Assembly (NCBI RefSeq): GCF_003855095.1 | Contig: NZ_CP033972.1 | Span: forward strand, 5,270,001 to 5,334,000 | Direction: 5' to 3' | DNA length: 64,000 bases | Source: Gordonia insulae | GTDB lineage: Bacteria; Actinomycetota; Actinomycetes; Mycobacteriales; Mycobacteriaceae | Shown here: positions 35,694-44,534 of the stretch, one piece after another | Position numbering within the stretch: the first letter of the stretch is position 1 | Layout of the letters: each line of letters opens with the position of its first letter | Notes under the pieces: generated by a model | Told to the model about the DNA's origin: nothing | The model's database searches: none | Seen by the model: only the letters and a program-made list of their open reading frames with translations | Made by a program: the position numbers and the translations under genes

Positions 35694-36082
35694 TGTCCAC
35701 CCCGACATCGAGTCCGGTTGCCGGCGGCCGCAGTGATGCGGCCGCCGGGGCCGGGCCGTCCCCCCGATTCGACGCCCCTGGCTTCGACACCCCTGACTTC
35801 GACACCCCTGGTTTCGACACCACCGACGCCTGGGTGCTGAACCCGAAGGTCGCGCTGCGGCCGGAACCGTTCGGTGCCCTGCTGTATCACTTCGGAACGC
35901 GCAAGCTCTCGTTCCTCAAGAACCTCACCGTCGTCGGCATCGTCAATTCACTCGGCGATCACCCGACCGCAGAGCATGCCCTGTCCGCTGCGGGTATCGG
36001 TGCACCGGAACGTCCCCTCTATCTGCAGGCGCTCGGTGCGCTCGCGGACTCGGGGATGATCGTCCGCCGCGCCGACGCCTGA
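35693..36082 (+). CDS. mftB: mycofactocin precursor chaperone (RRE protein)
   Basis: The C-terminal ~85 residues (WVLNPKVALRPEPFGALLYHFGTRKLSFL onward) are a typical PqqD-like RiPP recognition element, which binds MftA and presents it to MftC. At 129 residues it is longer than usual (about 90-110). The extra N-terminal ~45 residues are low complexity and include four consecutive 5-residue units of the FDTPG type, encoded by a 15-base tandem repeat. It starts within the mftA stop and is followed after 48 bases by mftC. Confidence 0.93.
   Translation: MSTPTSSPVAGGRSDAAAGAGPSPRFDAPGFDTPDFDTPGFDTTDAWVLNPKVALRPEPFGALLYHFGTRKLSFLKNLTVVGIVNSLGDHPTAEHALSAAGIGAPERPLYLQALGALADSGMIVRRADA
35768..35827 (+). 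repeat. 15-bp tandem repeat (4 units) inside mftB
   Basis: Units TTCGACGCCCCTGGC, TTCGACACCCCTGAC, TTCGACACCCCTGGT and TTCGACACCACCGAC follow each other without gaps. They encode FDAPG, FDTPD, FDTPG and FDTTD. The reading frame is kept because the unit is a multiple of three, so copy number could vary without breaking the gene. Confidence 0.85.
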
Positions 36083-36130
36083 CCGGCGACCGAAACCCGC
36101 ACAGACTCGCCCCAGCCCGAGGAGTCCTCG

Positions 36131-37408
36131 ATGACCACGCTTGAAATGCCGCCCACCGCACACGGTCTCGCCGTGCCCGAATCGCAGCCCGCCGCACCAC
36201 CCAAGGTGGGCCGTCTGGTCGACCAGTTCGAGAAGGGACTCGACGCACCGATCTGCCTCACCTGGGAACTCACCTACGCCTGCAACCTGGCGTGTGTGCA
36301 CTGCCTCTCGTCGTCGGGTAAGCGTGACCCGCGCGAGCTCTCCACCGAGCAGTGCAAGGCGATCATCGACGAACTCCAGCGCATGCAGGTGTTCTATGTG
36401 AACATCGGCGGCGGCGAGCCCACGGTCCGCCCCGACTTCTGGGAGCTGGTCGACTACGCCACCAGTCACCAGGTCGGCGTCAAGTTCTCCACCAACGGCC
36501 TGCGCATCGACAAGAAGGTCGCCGCCCGCCTCGCGGCCTCGGATTACGTCGACGTCCAGATCTCGCTGGATGGAGCGACCGCGGAGGTCAACGACGCCGT
36601 GCGTGGTCCGGGTTCGTTCGACATGGCCGTGCGAGCCCTGGAGAACCTGCACGAGGCCGGCTTCGCCGACGCGAAGATCAGCGTCGTGATGACCCGGCAG
36701 AACGTCGAGCAGCTCGACGAGTTCAAGGCGCTCGCCGACCGGTACAACGCGACCCTGCGCATCACCCGCCTGCGGCCGTCGGGTCGGGGCGCCGACGTGT
36801 GGGACGACCTGCACCCGCTGCCCGAACAGCAGCGTGAACTCTACAACTGGCTTGTCGCACATGGTGATGGCGTCCTCACCGGCGACTCCTTCTTCCATCT
36901 GTCCGCGTTCGGCGGGGCCAATGGCGGTGGCGCGCTGCCGGGTCTGAACCTGTGCGGCGCCGGGCGCGTGGTGTGCCTCATCGACCCCGTGGGCGACGTG
37001 TACGCCTGCCCGTTCGCGATCCACGAGAACTTCCTCGCCGGCAACATCGTGAGCGACGGCGGGTTCCAGCAGATCTGGCAGCACTCGGATCTGTTCACCG
37101 AACTGCGCGAACCTCAGAACGCCGGGGCGTGCACCAAGTGCGCGCATTTCGACGCGTGCCGTGGTGGCTGCATGGCCGCGAAGTTCTTCACCGGCCTGCC
37201 CCTGGCCGGGCCCGATCCGGAGTGCGTGCAGGGCTACGGCGAGCAGTTGCTCGCCGGTGAGCGCACCAAACCGACTGCGAACAAGGATCATTCGCGCGGC
37301 ACACCGCTGACGCTGATGACCCGCCGACCGGACGGCGACCTCTTGCCGGTCGGCTCGCCACCCTCGAAGAGTTGCGACGAGAACCCGTTGGCGGGTTTCT
37401 CCGTCTAG
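36131..37408 (+). CDS. mftC: mycofactocin radical SAM maturase
   Basis: A 425-residue radical SAM/SPASM enzyme. Cys51, Cys55 and Cys58 (CNLACVHC) hold the SAM cluster; GGGEP follows near 94. The SPASM region has CGAGRVVCLIDPVGDVYACPF and CTKCAHFDACRGGC for two auxiliary clusters. MftC performs oxidative decarboxylation of the MftA C-terminal Tyr and then C-C bond formation to Val. GAGGAG precedes the ATG. The last ~35 residues are a non-conserved polar tail. Confidence 0.97.
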   Translation: MTTLEMPPTAHGLAVPESQPAAPPKVGRLVDQFEKGLDAPICLTWELTYACNLACVHCLSSSGKRDPRELSTEQCKAIIDELQRMQVFYVNIGGGEPTVRPDFWELVDYATSHQVGVKFSTNGLRIDKKVAARLAASDYVDVQISLDGATAEVNDAVRGPGSFDMAVRALENLHEAGFADAKISVVMTRQNVEQLDEFKALADRYNATLRITRLRPSGRGADVWDDLHPLPEQQRELYNWLVAHGDGVLTGDSFFHLSAFGGANGGGALPGLNLCGAGRVVCLIDPVGDVYACPFAIHENFLAGNIVSDGGFQQIWQHSDLFTELREPQNAGACTKCAHFDACRGGCMAAKFFTGLPLAGPDPECVQGYGEQLLAGERTKPTANKDHSRGTPLTLMTRRPDGDLLPVGSPPSKSCDENPLAGFSV

Positions 37409-37429
37409 ACCCCCGTAGCGGCGACGCTG

Positions 37430-37457
37430 CACGCCCCGTCGTTCGACGCGGGGCGTG
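37430..37457 (+). other. stem-loop between mftC and mftD
   Basis: CACGCCCCG (37430-37438) pairs with CGGGGCGTG (37449-37457) across a 10-base loop, 21 bases after the mftC stop. Another small hairpin (37382-37397, AACCCG/CGGGTT followed by TTTCT) overlaps the mftC end. They may mark mRNA processing or partial termination before mftD. Confidence 0.4.
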
Positions 37458-37498
37458 GTCGTGGCGCCACCAACACAACGAAGTAGGTAGGAAGAACA

Positions 37499-38695
37499 AT
37501 GGCCAATCCCTGGGCAAAGAACCCGTGGTTCGAGACCGTCCACGAAGCGCAACGGCGCGCCAAGAAGCGGCTGCCCAAATCGGTGTACTCGTCGCTGGTC
37601 GCCGGCACCCAGGCCGGGATCACCCTCAAGGACAACACCGACGCCTTCTCCGAGTTGGGCTTCGCGCCGGTCGTCGTGGGCTCCCAGGCCGACCGCGAGT
37701 TCTCGACGACGGTGATGGGCCAGGAGATCTCCTTCCCGGTGATGATCTCGCCCACCGGGGTGCAGGCCGTCGACCCGGACGGCGAGGTCGCCGTCGCCCG
37801 TGCGGCCGCCGCCCGCGGTACCGCGATGGGATTGTCCAGCTTCGCATCTCACCCGATCGAAGAGGTCACCGCGGTCAACGACAAGGTCTTCTTCCAGATC
37901 TACTGGCTCGGTACACGCGACGAGATCCTCGCCCGCGCCCACCGCGCCAAGGAGGCCGGCGCCAAGGGGCTGATCGTCACCACCGACTGGGTGTTCAACG
38001 TGGGTCGGGATTGGGGTAGCCCGGAGATCCCGGAGAAGGTCGACTTCCAGGCGCTGCTCAAGCTGGCGCCGGAGATCGCGGTCAAGCCACGCTATGCGCT
38101 GGACTGGATTCGCGGCGGCAAGGTGGAGATCCCCGACCTGACCGCGCCCAATCTGGTGCACAAGGGTGAGCAGGGTCCGACGTTCTTCGGCGCGTACGGG
38201 CAGTGGATGGGTACCCCGCCGCCCACCTGGGACGACCTCCAGTGGCTGCGCGAGCAGTGGGACGGACCCTTCATGGTCAAGGGCATCACCCGGCTCGACG
38301 ATGCCAAGCGGGCGGTCGACATCGGTGCATCGGCGATCTCGGTGTCCAATCACGGTGGCAACAACCTCGACGGGACGCCGGCGACGATCCGGCTGCTCGG
38401 CCCGATCGCCAGGGAGGTCGGCGGCCAGGTCGACGTGCTGCTCGACGGTGGCATCCGCCGCGGTAGCGACGTCGCCAAGGCGCTCGCCCTCGGAGCCCGC
38501 GCGGTGATGATCGGGCGCGCCTACCTGTGGGGTCTGGGCGCCAATGGTCAGGCGGGTGTGGAGAACGTCCTCGACCTCATGCGGATGGGCCTCGACGGGG
38601 TGGTCATGGGCTTGGGGCACAAGAGTGTTCACGATCTCTCCCGAGACGATCTGATCATTCCGGACGACTTCGAACGCACCTTCGGGGACGGCTGA
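37499..38695 (+). CDS. mftD: mycofactocin FMN-dependent dehydrogenase
   Basis: A 398-residue member of the alpha-hydroxy-acid oxidase family. FMN-site features are PVMISPTGVQ, the catalytic His in SNHGGNNLDG and DGGIRRGSDVAKALALGARAVMIGR. MftD oxidatively deaminates the MftE product to premycofactocin, creating the redox-active alpha-keto amide. AGGTAGGAAG precedes the ATG. Here the operon then runs into the SDR rather than mftE. Confidence 0.95.
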   Translation: MANPWAKNPWFETVHEAQRRAKKRLPKSVYSSLVAGTQAGITLKDNTDAFSELGFAPVVVGSQADREFSTTVMGQEISFPVMISPTGVQAVDPDGEVAVARAAAARGTAMGLSSFASHPIEEVTAVNDKVFFQIYWLGTRDEILARAHRAKEAGAKGLIVTTDWVFNVGRDWGSPEIPEKVDFQALLKLAPEIAVKPRYALDWIRGGKVEIPDLTAPNLVHKGEQGPTFFGAYGQWMGTPPPTWDDLQWLREQWDGPFMVKGITRLDDAKRAVDIGASAISVSNHGGNNLDGTPATIRLLGPIAREVGGQVDVLLDGGIRRGSDVAKALALGARAVMIGRAYLWGLGANGQAGVENVLDLMRMGLDGVVMGLGHKSVHDLSRDDLIIPDDFERTFGDG

Positions 38696-38728
38696 GCGAT
38701 CGTCTGCCAGTGGGCACCCGCCACAAAG

Positions 38729-38742
38729 TAGAACGTGTTACA
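38729..38742. promoter_or_regulatory. KstR-type operator upstream of the mycofactocin-coupled SDR
   Basis: TAGAACGTGTTACA fits TNNAACNNGTTNNA at all defined positions and differs from a perfect palindrome only in the outer right arm. It lies 34 bases after the mftD stop and 62 before the SDR ATG. Confidence 0.6.
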
Positions 38743-38803
38743 GTTTTGCCTGTGACGGTTGCCTGTGGCGGGTGACCGACGAGCAGACGAGGACACGGAG
38801 CGG

Positions 38804-39616
38804 ATGGGGCAGTTCGACGGCAAGGTCGTCTACATCACCGGCATCGCACGCGGGCAGGGGCGCAATCATGCGCTGCGCTTCGCACGTGAGGGGGCCGCGA
38901 TCATCGGTATGGACATCGCGGCGTCGGTGGCCGATCACACCACCTATCCGGCGGCCACCGCCGACGACCTCGCCGAGACCATCCGTCTCGTCGAGGAGGC
39001 CGGTGGCAAGATCCTTGCCCGGCAGGGTGATACGCGCGATCTGGCGTTCCAGCAGCAGCTGGTCGCCGACGGTGTGGAGCAGTTCGGCCGCCTCGACGTC
39101 GTCGTCGCCAATGCCGGCCTGCTGACCTGGGGCAAGGTGTGGGAGCTGACCGAGGAACAGTTCACCGACGTCGTCGACGTCAATCTGGTCGGCACCTGGA
39201 AGACGCTGCGGGCCGCGATCCCGGCGATGCTCGAAGCCGGGAACGGGGGCTCGATCGTGGTCATCAGCTCGTCGGCAGGACTGAAGGCGATGCCGCTGCA
39301 GGCGTCGTACTCGGCCTCCAAATTCGGCCTGCGCGGGCTCACCCAGTCCGCGGCCAAGGAACTGGGTCACTACCGGATCCGGGTCAACAGTGTGCACCCC
39401 TACGCGGTCGACACCCCGATGGGGGTGGGCGACACCGAGGCGCACCGCATCTTCGGTATCCCTTGGGTGGGACCGCATCTCACCTCGATGATGAATCACC
39501 ACCCCGTGGCCTCGCTCGACGAGATCTCCGACGCGGTGCTCTATCTCGCCTCCGACGGCGCCAAGGCCGTCACCGGCGCCGAGTTCCAGATCGACATGGG
39601 CGCCACCAAGGTCTGA
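38804..39616 (+). CDS. mycofactocin-coupled SDR family oxidoreductase
   Basis: A 270-residue SDR of the carveol-dehydrogenase-like group (TIGR03971). Features are TGIARGQGRNHALRFAREGA, the ~15-residue insertion after strand 2 (YPAATADDLAETIRLVEEAG), VVANAGL, SSAGLKA, YSASK and NSVHPYAVDTPM. Members hold NAD(H) without release and pass electrons to mycofactocin. The gene sits within the mft cluster, between mftD and mftE. A KstR-type site upstream hints at a sterol-type alcohol as substrate, which is inference. Confidence 0.9.
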   Translation: MGQFDGKVVYITGIARGQGRNHALRFAREGAAIIGMDIAASVADHTTYPAATADDLAETIRLVEEAGGKILARQGDTRDLAFQQQLVADGVEQFGRLDVVVANAGLLTWGKVWELTEEQFTDVVDVNLVGTWKTLRAAIPAMLEAGNGGSIVVISSSAGLKAMPLQASYSASKFGLRGLTQSAAKELGHYRIRVNSVHPYAVDTPMGVGDTEAHRIFGIPWVGPHLTSMMNHHPVASLDEISDAVLYLASDGAKAVTGAEFQIDMGATKV

Positions 39617-39648
39617 CCGCCGCCCGCCGTACGGGCGACACAGCAGGA

Positions 39649-39677
39649 CGAGCCGGCACCCGAAGGGTGCCGGCTCG
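39649..39677. terminator. bidirectional terminator between SDR and racemase genes
   Basis: CGAGCCGGCACCC (39649-39661) pairs perfectly with 39665-39677 (13 bp) over a GAA loop. It separates the convergent 3' ends and thus isolates mftA-D/SDR from mftE-G. Confidence 0.75.
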
Positions 39678-39691
39678 CTGTGCTCGAGGGG

Positions 39692-40804
39692 TCAGTCCTG
39701 CCAGAGGGTCGTCGCGTCGATGGCCTCGCGGGCCGGCCCGGCCGGCGTCTCCGGAGAAGTACGGGAGAAGCGCGGGGCCACCTGCGCCTGCATCACACCG
39801 TCGATCTCCACGAGGTTCGACCGTGCCGACATGTGCGGGTCCGCCGGCGCCTCGCCGAAGTCGAGGACCGGCGACGTGCACGCATCGGTACCGTCGAAGA
39901 CCTTGGTCCACTCGTCCCGGGTGCGCGACTTGAAGGTGTCGGTGAACACCTCTCTGAGCTTGGGCCAGTTGGCAAAGTCGTTCTGGCCGGGCAGATCCGC
40001 GTCGGCGAGCCCGAGCCCGGAGATCAGTTCCGCGTAGAACTGCGGCTCGATCGCGCCGACGGCCATGTACTTGCCGTCGGAGGTCTCGTAGACCTCGTAG
40101 TAGGGGGCACCGGTGTCGAGCATGTTCACGCCCCGCTCGTCGCTCCACAGCCCGGTCCCGCGGAACGCCCACATCATCTGACCGAGGACCGACGCGCCGT
40201 CGACCATCGCGGCGTCGACGACCTGCCCACGGCCGGAGCCCTGACGTTCCAGCAGTGCGGCCAGCACCCCGACGACGAGGAACATCGATCCGCCGCCGAA
40301 GTCACCCGCGAGGTTCAGCGGCGGCACCGGACGATCCTCTTTGCGGCCGATCGCATGCAGCATGCCGGTCAGCGAGATGTAGTTGATGTCGTGGCCCGCA
40401 CGGTCCGCCCGGGGGCCCTCCTGGCCCCATCCGGTCATCCGGCCGTAGATCAGTCCCGGATTGATCGCGGCGAGATCGTCGGGCCCGAAGCCCAGGCGCT
40501 CCATCACGCCGGGGCGGAAACCCTCGAGGATCACATCGGCCTTGGTGATCAGGCGCAGGATGGTGTCCCGGTCGGCCGGGTCCTTGAGGTTGGCCTCCAC
40601 GACGGGCCGTCCGCGTAGGAGTGCGTCGGCGTTGCGGCCGGCCGCCGGCAGCGATCCGGGGCGCTGTACCCGGACCACGTCGGCGCCGAGATCGGCGAGA
40701 AGCATCGCCGCGTGTGGCCCTGGCCCGATGCCGGCGAACTCGACCACGCGGATTGCGCTGAGGGGCCCGCTCTTTCCGCTGCTGCGCGGCGCAGTTGACG
40801 TCAT
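39692..40804 (-). CDS. alpha-methylacyl-CoA racemase
   Basis: A 370-residue CoA-transferase family III protein that follows M. tuberculosis Mcr over its full length. [26 protein letters not shown] is the CoA-binding start; catalytic His138 (GHDINY) and Asp168 (GDFGGGS) are present. The enzyme flips the 2-methyl centre of acyl-CoAs such as the sterol side chain so that stereospecific beta-oxidation can go on. It is antisense to the mft genes and shares a divergent spacer with mftE. Co-location with KshB-like and SDR genes suggests sterol or isoprenoid use. Confidence 0.92.
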   Translation of the reverse strand: MTSTAPRSSGKSGPLSAIRVVEFAGIGPGPHAAMLLADLGADVVRVQRPGSLPAAGRNADALLRGRPVVEANLKDPADRDTILRLITKADVILEGFRPGVMERLGFGPDDLAAINPGLIYGRMTGWGQEGPRADRAGHDINYISLTGMLHAIGRKEDRPVPPLNLAGDFGGGSMFLVVGVLAALLERQGSGRGQVVDAAMVDGASVLGQMMWAFRGTGLWSDERGVNMLDTGAPYYEVYETSDGKYMAVGAIEPQFYAELISGLGLADADLPGQNDFANWPKLREVFTDTFKSRTRDEWTKVFDGTDACTSPVLDFGEAPADPHMSARSNLVEIDGVMQAQVAPRFSRTSPETPAGPAREAIDATTLWQD

Positions 40805-40950
40805 GACTGTCCTCCCGATCGGAACCCGATCGATGTGTCGGGTCTCACGTTTGTGGGTCCAGCATTACACAACCGATCGATCACTCGGGAAGGTGGGCGG
40901 CCGAACCATCGCGAATACGGGAATCGGAGGGAGCAAATGCGCCGACACGG

Positions 40951-40979
40951 TTAACACGCGACGGTGCCGTCGCTAGAGT
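40951..40979 (+). promoter_or_regulatory. promoter of the leaderless mftE-mftF-mftG operon
   Basis: TTAACA (40951-40956), 17-base spacer, TAGAGT (40974-40979), then seven bases to the mftE ATG. No Shine-Dalgarno sequence is present, so the mRNA should be leaderless. It makes mftE-G independent of the mftA promoter and of MftR. Confidence 0.7.
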
Positions 40980-40986
40980 TGAGCGA

Positions 40987-41733
40987 ATGGGACGTCGGGC
41001 CGCGCTGGGACAGTTGTACTGGCCAGAATTGTCCGGACGATCGGTCACCCTCCTCGTCCCACTGGGCGCGACCGAACAGCACGGCCCTCATCTTCCGCTC
41101 GACACCGACAGTCGGATCGCCGCCATGGTGGCCACCCGCGCAGCGGCTCGTCTGGGCGCCGACGAGTCGTCGGAGGGTGTCGCCGGCCCGGTCGATTCGC
41201 TGGTCTTGTCGGCGCCCGGCCTGAACTACGGCGCGAGCGGCGAGCACGAGGGCTTCCCTGGCACCATCTCTCTCGGACATGAGGCACTGCATCTGATGTT
41301 GGTGGAGTACGGCCGCAGCGCTTGCCGCTGGGCCGATCGGGTGGTCTTCGTCAACGGCCACGGCGGAAACGGTCCGACGCTGGTCTCCGCGGTGGAGCGA
41401 CTCCGCTACGAGGGCCGCGACATCGCCTGGTATCCGTGTGCCGTGCCGAACTCCGATGCCCATGCTGGTCACACCGAAACTTCTGTGCTGCTGCACTTTT
41501 CGCCCGACGACGTGACCCTCGCGCAGGCGGAGGCGGGCAATGTGGCGCCGATCGCGACCCTGCTGCCGTCGATGCGTACGGGTGGTGTGGCGGCGGTGAG
41601 TCCCAACGGGGTGCTGGGTGACCCGGTGGGGGCGACCGCGGAGCAGGGCGAGCTGATGGCCGAGGGTGTGGTGACCGGCTTGGTCGATGCGCTGCGTTCC
41701 TGGTCGGTCGCGGCGAACGGCCGGATCGGATGA
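40987..41733 (+). CDS. mftE: mycofactocin precursor peptide peptidase
   Basis: A 248-residue creatininase-family metallopeptidase. Metal ligands are in GATEQHGPHLPLDTD (Glu30, His32, Asp41), the FVNGHGGNG loop and HAGHTETS. MftE cuts modified MftA before its last two residues to free the cross-linked Val-tyramine core. It leads a three-gene unit: its TGA overlaps mftF (ATGA). Confidence 0.95.
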   Translation: MGRRAALGQLYWPELSGRSVTLLVPLGATEQHGPHLPLDTDSRIAAMVATRAAARLGADESSEGVAGPVDSLVLSAPGLNYGASGEHEGFPGTISLGHEALHLMLVEYGRSACRWADRVVFVNGHGGNGPTLVSAVERLRYEGRDIAWYPCAVPNSDAHAGHTETSVLLHFSPDDVTLAQAEAGNVAPIATLLPSMRTGGVAAVSPNGVLGDPVGATAEQGELMAEGVVTGLVDALRSWSVAANGRIG

Positions 41734-43166
41734 CCGCGGTGGAGCGCGAGCCCGAGGCCGCCGCGGTGATCGACCACGCCCTTCCCGACGGCTTCCAGGT
41801 GCAGATCGACATGCGCTGCGCACGCAACCGCGACCTGCGCTACCTGGTCGGGGGGTCGCCCACCCGGATGTTGCGCCTGACCGACGCGGCGCTCGGCATG
41901 ACCTCCGCCGAGGGGCGCATCGAGGTGTGTGACTCGGCCACCCGCAGTCTTGCCCGTCGGTTGCTCGACAGCGGAATCGCCAACCCGCGCCCCATGTTCG
42001 GCCCGCGACCCGATGCGGTGACCGTCGTCGTCCCGGTGCGTGGCAACCAGGCAGGAGTCGACCGGCTCCTGCACGCCGTCGCCGGGACCAAGGTGATCGT
42101 CGTCGACGACGGCTCCGCGGAGCCGATCCGGGTGAGCGGCCCAGACGTCTCACTGATCCGCTTCGACGAGAACCGCGGCCCCTCGGCGGCACGCAACGCC
42201 GGTGCCGCCGCGGCGACCACCGACTTCGTCGCCTTCCTCGACTCGGACGTGGTCCCACCGGCCGACTGGCTGACCATGCTGCTCGGACACTTCTCCGATC
42301 CGGCGGTCGCGATCGTGGCGCCGCGTATCGTCGGACTGCGCCGCGGCGATCACGATCCGTCGATGGCCGAGCGGTACGAGAACGGCTACTCGTCTCTCGA
42401 CATGGGCCCGGAGGAGTGCTCGGTGGTGCCCGGCAGTCGGGTACCGTATGTGCCCAGCGCGGCAATGCTGGTGCGGCGCACAGCTTTCGGTGGATTTGAC
42501 GAGAGTCTTCGAGTGGCCGAGGACGTCGATCTGTGTTGGCGCACGCACAAGTCCGGGTGGCGGGTGCGCTACGACCCGGTGGCGCACGTCTCCCACGACC
42601 ACCGCACCGACGTCCGTTCCGTGCTGGACCGTCGCCGCTACTACGGCACCGGCGCCTCGTACCTGGCGGACCGCCACGGCGGCTTCGCGGCGCCGGTGGT
42701 GATGTCGATCCCGATGGCCGCGGCGGTGGTCGCGCTACTCACCCGCACGAAGATCGGTCTGGCGATCGCCCTCATCATCGTCGGCCAGATCGGGATGCGC
42801 CTGCGACGCCGCCTGGGCGAGCTCCCGGAGGCGCCCATCGTGGCGACACAGATGACCGGCCGGGCCGTCGGATTCGGGCTGCTGCAGGCAGCCGGAGCCG
42901 TCTGTCGGCACTACTGGCCGGTGGCCGTGCTGCTCGCCATCTTCTCCGCGCGTTTCCGCCGCCTCGTCATCGAGATCGCGATCGCGGAGGGGATGGTCTC
43001 CTGGATTCGGCAGGTGGTCGCCGAACCTGCGGCCGGGCCGGCACTGGGGCCGGTGGCCTACACCCTGTTCCGTCGGCTCGACGACCTCGCGTACGGCGCC
43101 GGGCTGTGGCAGGGGGCGTTGCACCATCGCGACTTCGGTGCGCTGCGTCCCGTTCTCACCAGGTAG
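41730..43166 (+). CDS. mftF: mycofactocin glycosyltransferase
   Basis: A 478-residue GT2-family protein. It has an N-terminal ~85-residue extension, the nucleotide site VVVPVRGNQAGVDRLLHAV and VVDDGS, the DxD motif in FLDSDVVPP, and ED/VDLCW for the acceptor base. Two or three hydrophobic segments after about 310 would attach it to the membrane. MftF adds a beta-1,4-glucan chain to premycofactocin. It is 3 bases from mftG. Confidence 0.95.
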   Translation: MTAVEREPEAAAVIDHALPDGFQVQIDMRCARNRDLRYLVGGSPTRMLRLTDAALGMTSAEGRIEVCDSATRSLARRLLDSGIANPRPMFGPRPDAVTVVVPVRGNQAGVDRLLHAVAGTKVIVVDDGSAEPIRVSGPDVSLIRFDENRGPSAARNAGAAAATTDFVAFLDSDVVPPADWLTMLLGHFSDPAVAIVAPRIVGLRRGDHDPSMAERYENGYSSLDMGPEECSVVPGSRVPYVPSAAMLVRRTAFGGFDESLRVAEDVDLCWRTHKSGWRVRYDPVAHVSHDHRTDVRSVLDRRRYYGTGASYLADRHGGFAAPVVMSIPMAAAVVALLTRTKIGLAIALIIVGQIGMRLRRRLGELPEAPIVATQMTGRAVGFGLLQAAGAVCRHYWPVAVLLAIFSARFRRLVIEIAIAEGMVSWIRQVVAEPAAGPALGPVAYTLFRRLDDLAYGAGLWQGALHHRDFGALRPVLTR

Positions 43167-43169
43167 CCC

Positions 43170-44495
43170 ATGACGGCTGCCGATCTGCCGACCGCGGTCG
43201 ACGTGGTGATCGTCGGGGCGGGCAGCGCGGGCTGTGTCCTCGCTGAACGGTTGTCGCGCAACCCTGATCGGTCGGTCCTACTGCTGGACCGGGGGCCGGC
43301 CGGATGGCCGTCACCGACGGTCCGGGACCTCCACTCGCTGCCGATCACGGCCGACTCGCCGTACGCACTTGCCTACACCGAGGCGTCCGGCCTCGGGATC
43401 GTCCGCGGGCGTGGTCTCGGCGGATCGTCGTCGGTCAACGGCGGATACTTTTTGCGCTGGCACGCCGACGACTTCGCCGGGTGGCCGACCGGGTGGCACC
43501 CCGACGACATCGACCACGCCTATCGGGAACTCGACGGACCCGGCGGCACCATGAACGTCTCCGCGTTCGGCGACGACGAGCTGGCCGCGGTGGTCCCGAG
43601 GTTCGAGGAGTACTGGAGCCGGACACTCCCGGTGCGGCCGCACGATGAGCCGTGGCCGGTGGTGGGCGTCAACCGGGTCCGGTCCAACCGTGAGGGCACC
43701 ATGCGGCGGACCGCGGCCGAGGCCTACCTGCGGGCGGCGCTGAACCGGCCCAACCTGATCGTCCGCGCCGACGCCGAGGTCGACGCGCTGGTCTCGAGCG
43801 GCCGGACCGTGAGCGGTGTGCAGGTGGGCGAGGACGTGGTCGGCTGCGGCGAGGTGCTGCTGTCGGCGGGCACCCTGGGCACCGCGTCGATCCTGCTGCG
43901 GTCCGGGCTCGATGTACTCGCCGGGGCCGACGAACTCCCCGTGCACGAGCACCGCGAGGTGCTGGTGCACTACCGGCGGCGCGTGGAGGATCGCCGGACG
44001 CCGTTGTTGCAGTCAGTGGTGCACACCGATGATGGACTCGAAATACGTTGTTACAGTGACGATATGGCGCGGTATATCGCGGGCTTGCCGCCGGTCGGGC
44101 CCGCGGTCGGGGTCGCCGAGATGCGGCCGGGCGCGCCCGGGGCGATACGGATGACCACGGCCGGACCCATCATCGACCTCGGTGTGGTGGAAGGTCTCGA
44201 GGCGGCCAGGCTCGACCGTGGCGTGGGCGAGGTCCTCGAGATGTTGCGATCGGCGACGTTCGCCGATCTGCTCGAGTCGGACTCGGTGGCGGTCGACCCG
44301 GTCGTACGGACCTCGCAGCACGCATGGGGCTCCATGCCGATGGGCACGCGGACGGATTGGCTCGGCGCAGTCGTGGGTATGCACGGACTCCGGATCGTGG
44401 ACGGGTCGATCCTGCCGACCGGTGGCAGCAGCGGGCCGCACGCCACCATCATGATGGTCGCCTGCGCGATCGGCGATCGGTTGGCCCGAGCCTGA
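43170..44495 (+). CDS. mftG: mycofactocin system GMC oxidoreductase
   Basis: A 441-residue glucose-methanol-choline oxidoreductase. GAGSAGCVLAERL (residues 16-28) is the FAD fold; RGLGGSSSVNGGYFLR is the GMC signature; the C-terminus HAWGSMPMG and VVDGSILPTGGSSGPHATIMMVA bears the catalytic His pair region. MftG reoxidises mycofactocinol and hands electrons to the respiratory chain. Last gene of mftE-F-G, and shorter than most GMC enzymes (usually 500 or more), as is normal for MftG. Confidence 0.93.
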   Translation: MTAADLPTAVDVVIVGAGSAGCVLAERLSRNPDRSVLLLDRGPAGWPSPTVRDLHSLPITADSPYALAYTEASGLGIVRGRGLGGSSSVNGGYFLRWHADDFAGWPTGWHPDDIDHAYRELDGPGGTMNVSAFGDDELAAVVPRFEEYWSRTLPVRPHDEPWPVVGVNRVRSNREGTMRRTAAEAYLRAALNRPNLIVRADAEVDALVSSGRTVSGVQVGEDVVGCGEVLLSAGTLGTASILLRSGLDVLAGADELPVHEHREVLVHYRRRVEDRRTPLLQSVVHTDDGLEIRCYSDDMARYIAGLPPVGPAVGVAEMRPGAPGAIRMTTAGPIIDLGVVEGLEAARLDRGVGEVLEMLRSATFADLLESDSVAVDPVVRTSQHAWGSMPMGTRTDWLGAVVGMHGLRIVDGSILPTGGSSGPHATIMMVACAIGDRLARA

Positions 44496-44534
44496 CGGGG
44501 GTGCCGTGATCTCCGGCGGACGTAGGGTGGGGAC

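Noticed and set aside
35948..38632. A long minus-strand frame (~890 codons) opposite mftB-mftC-mftD.
   Set aside because: It covers three well-known genes on the plus strand, and the translated sequence has no recognisable domain.
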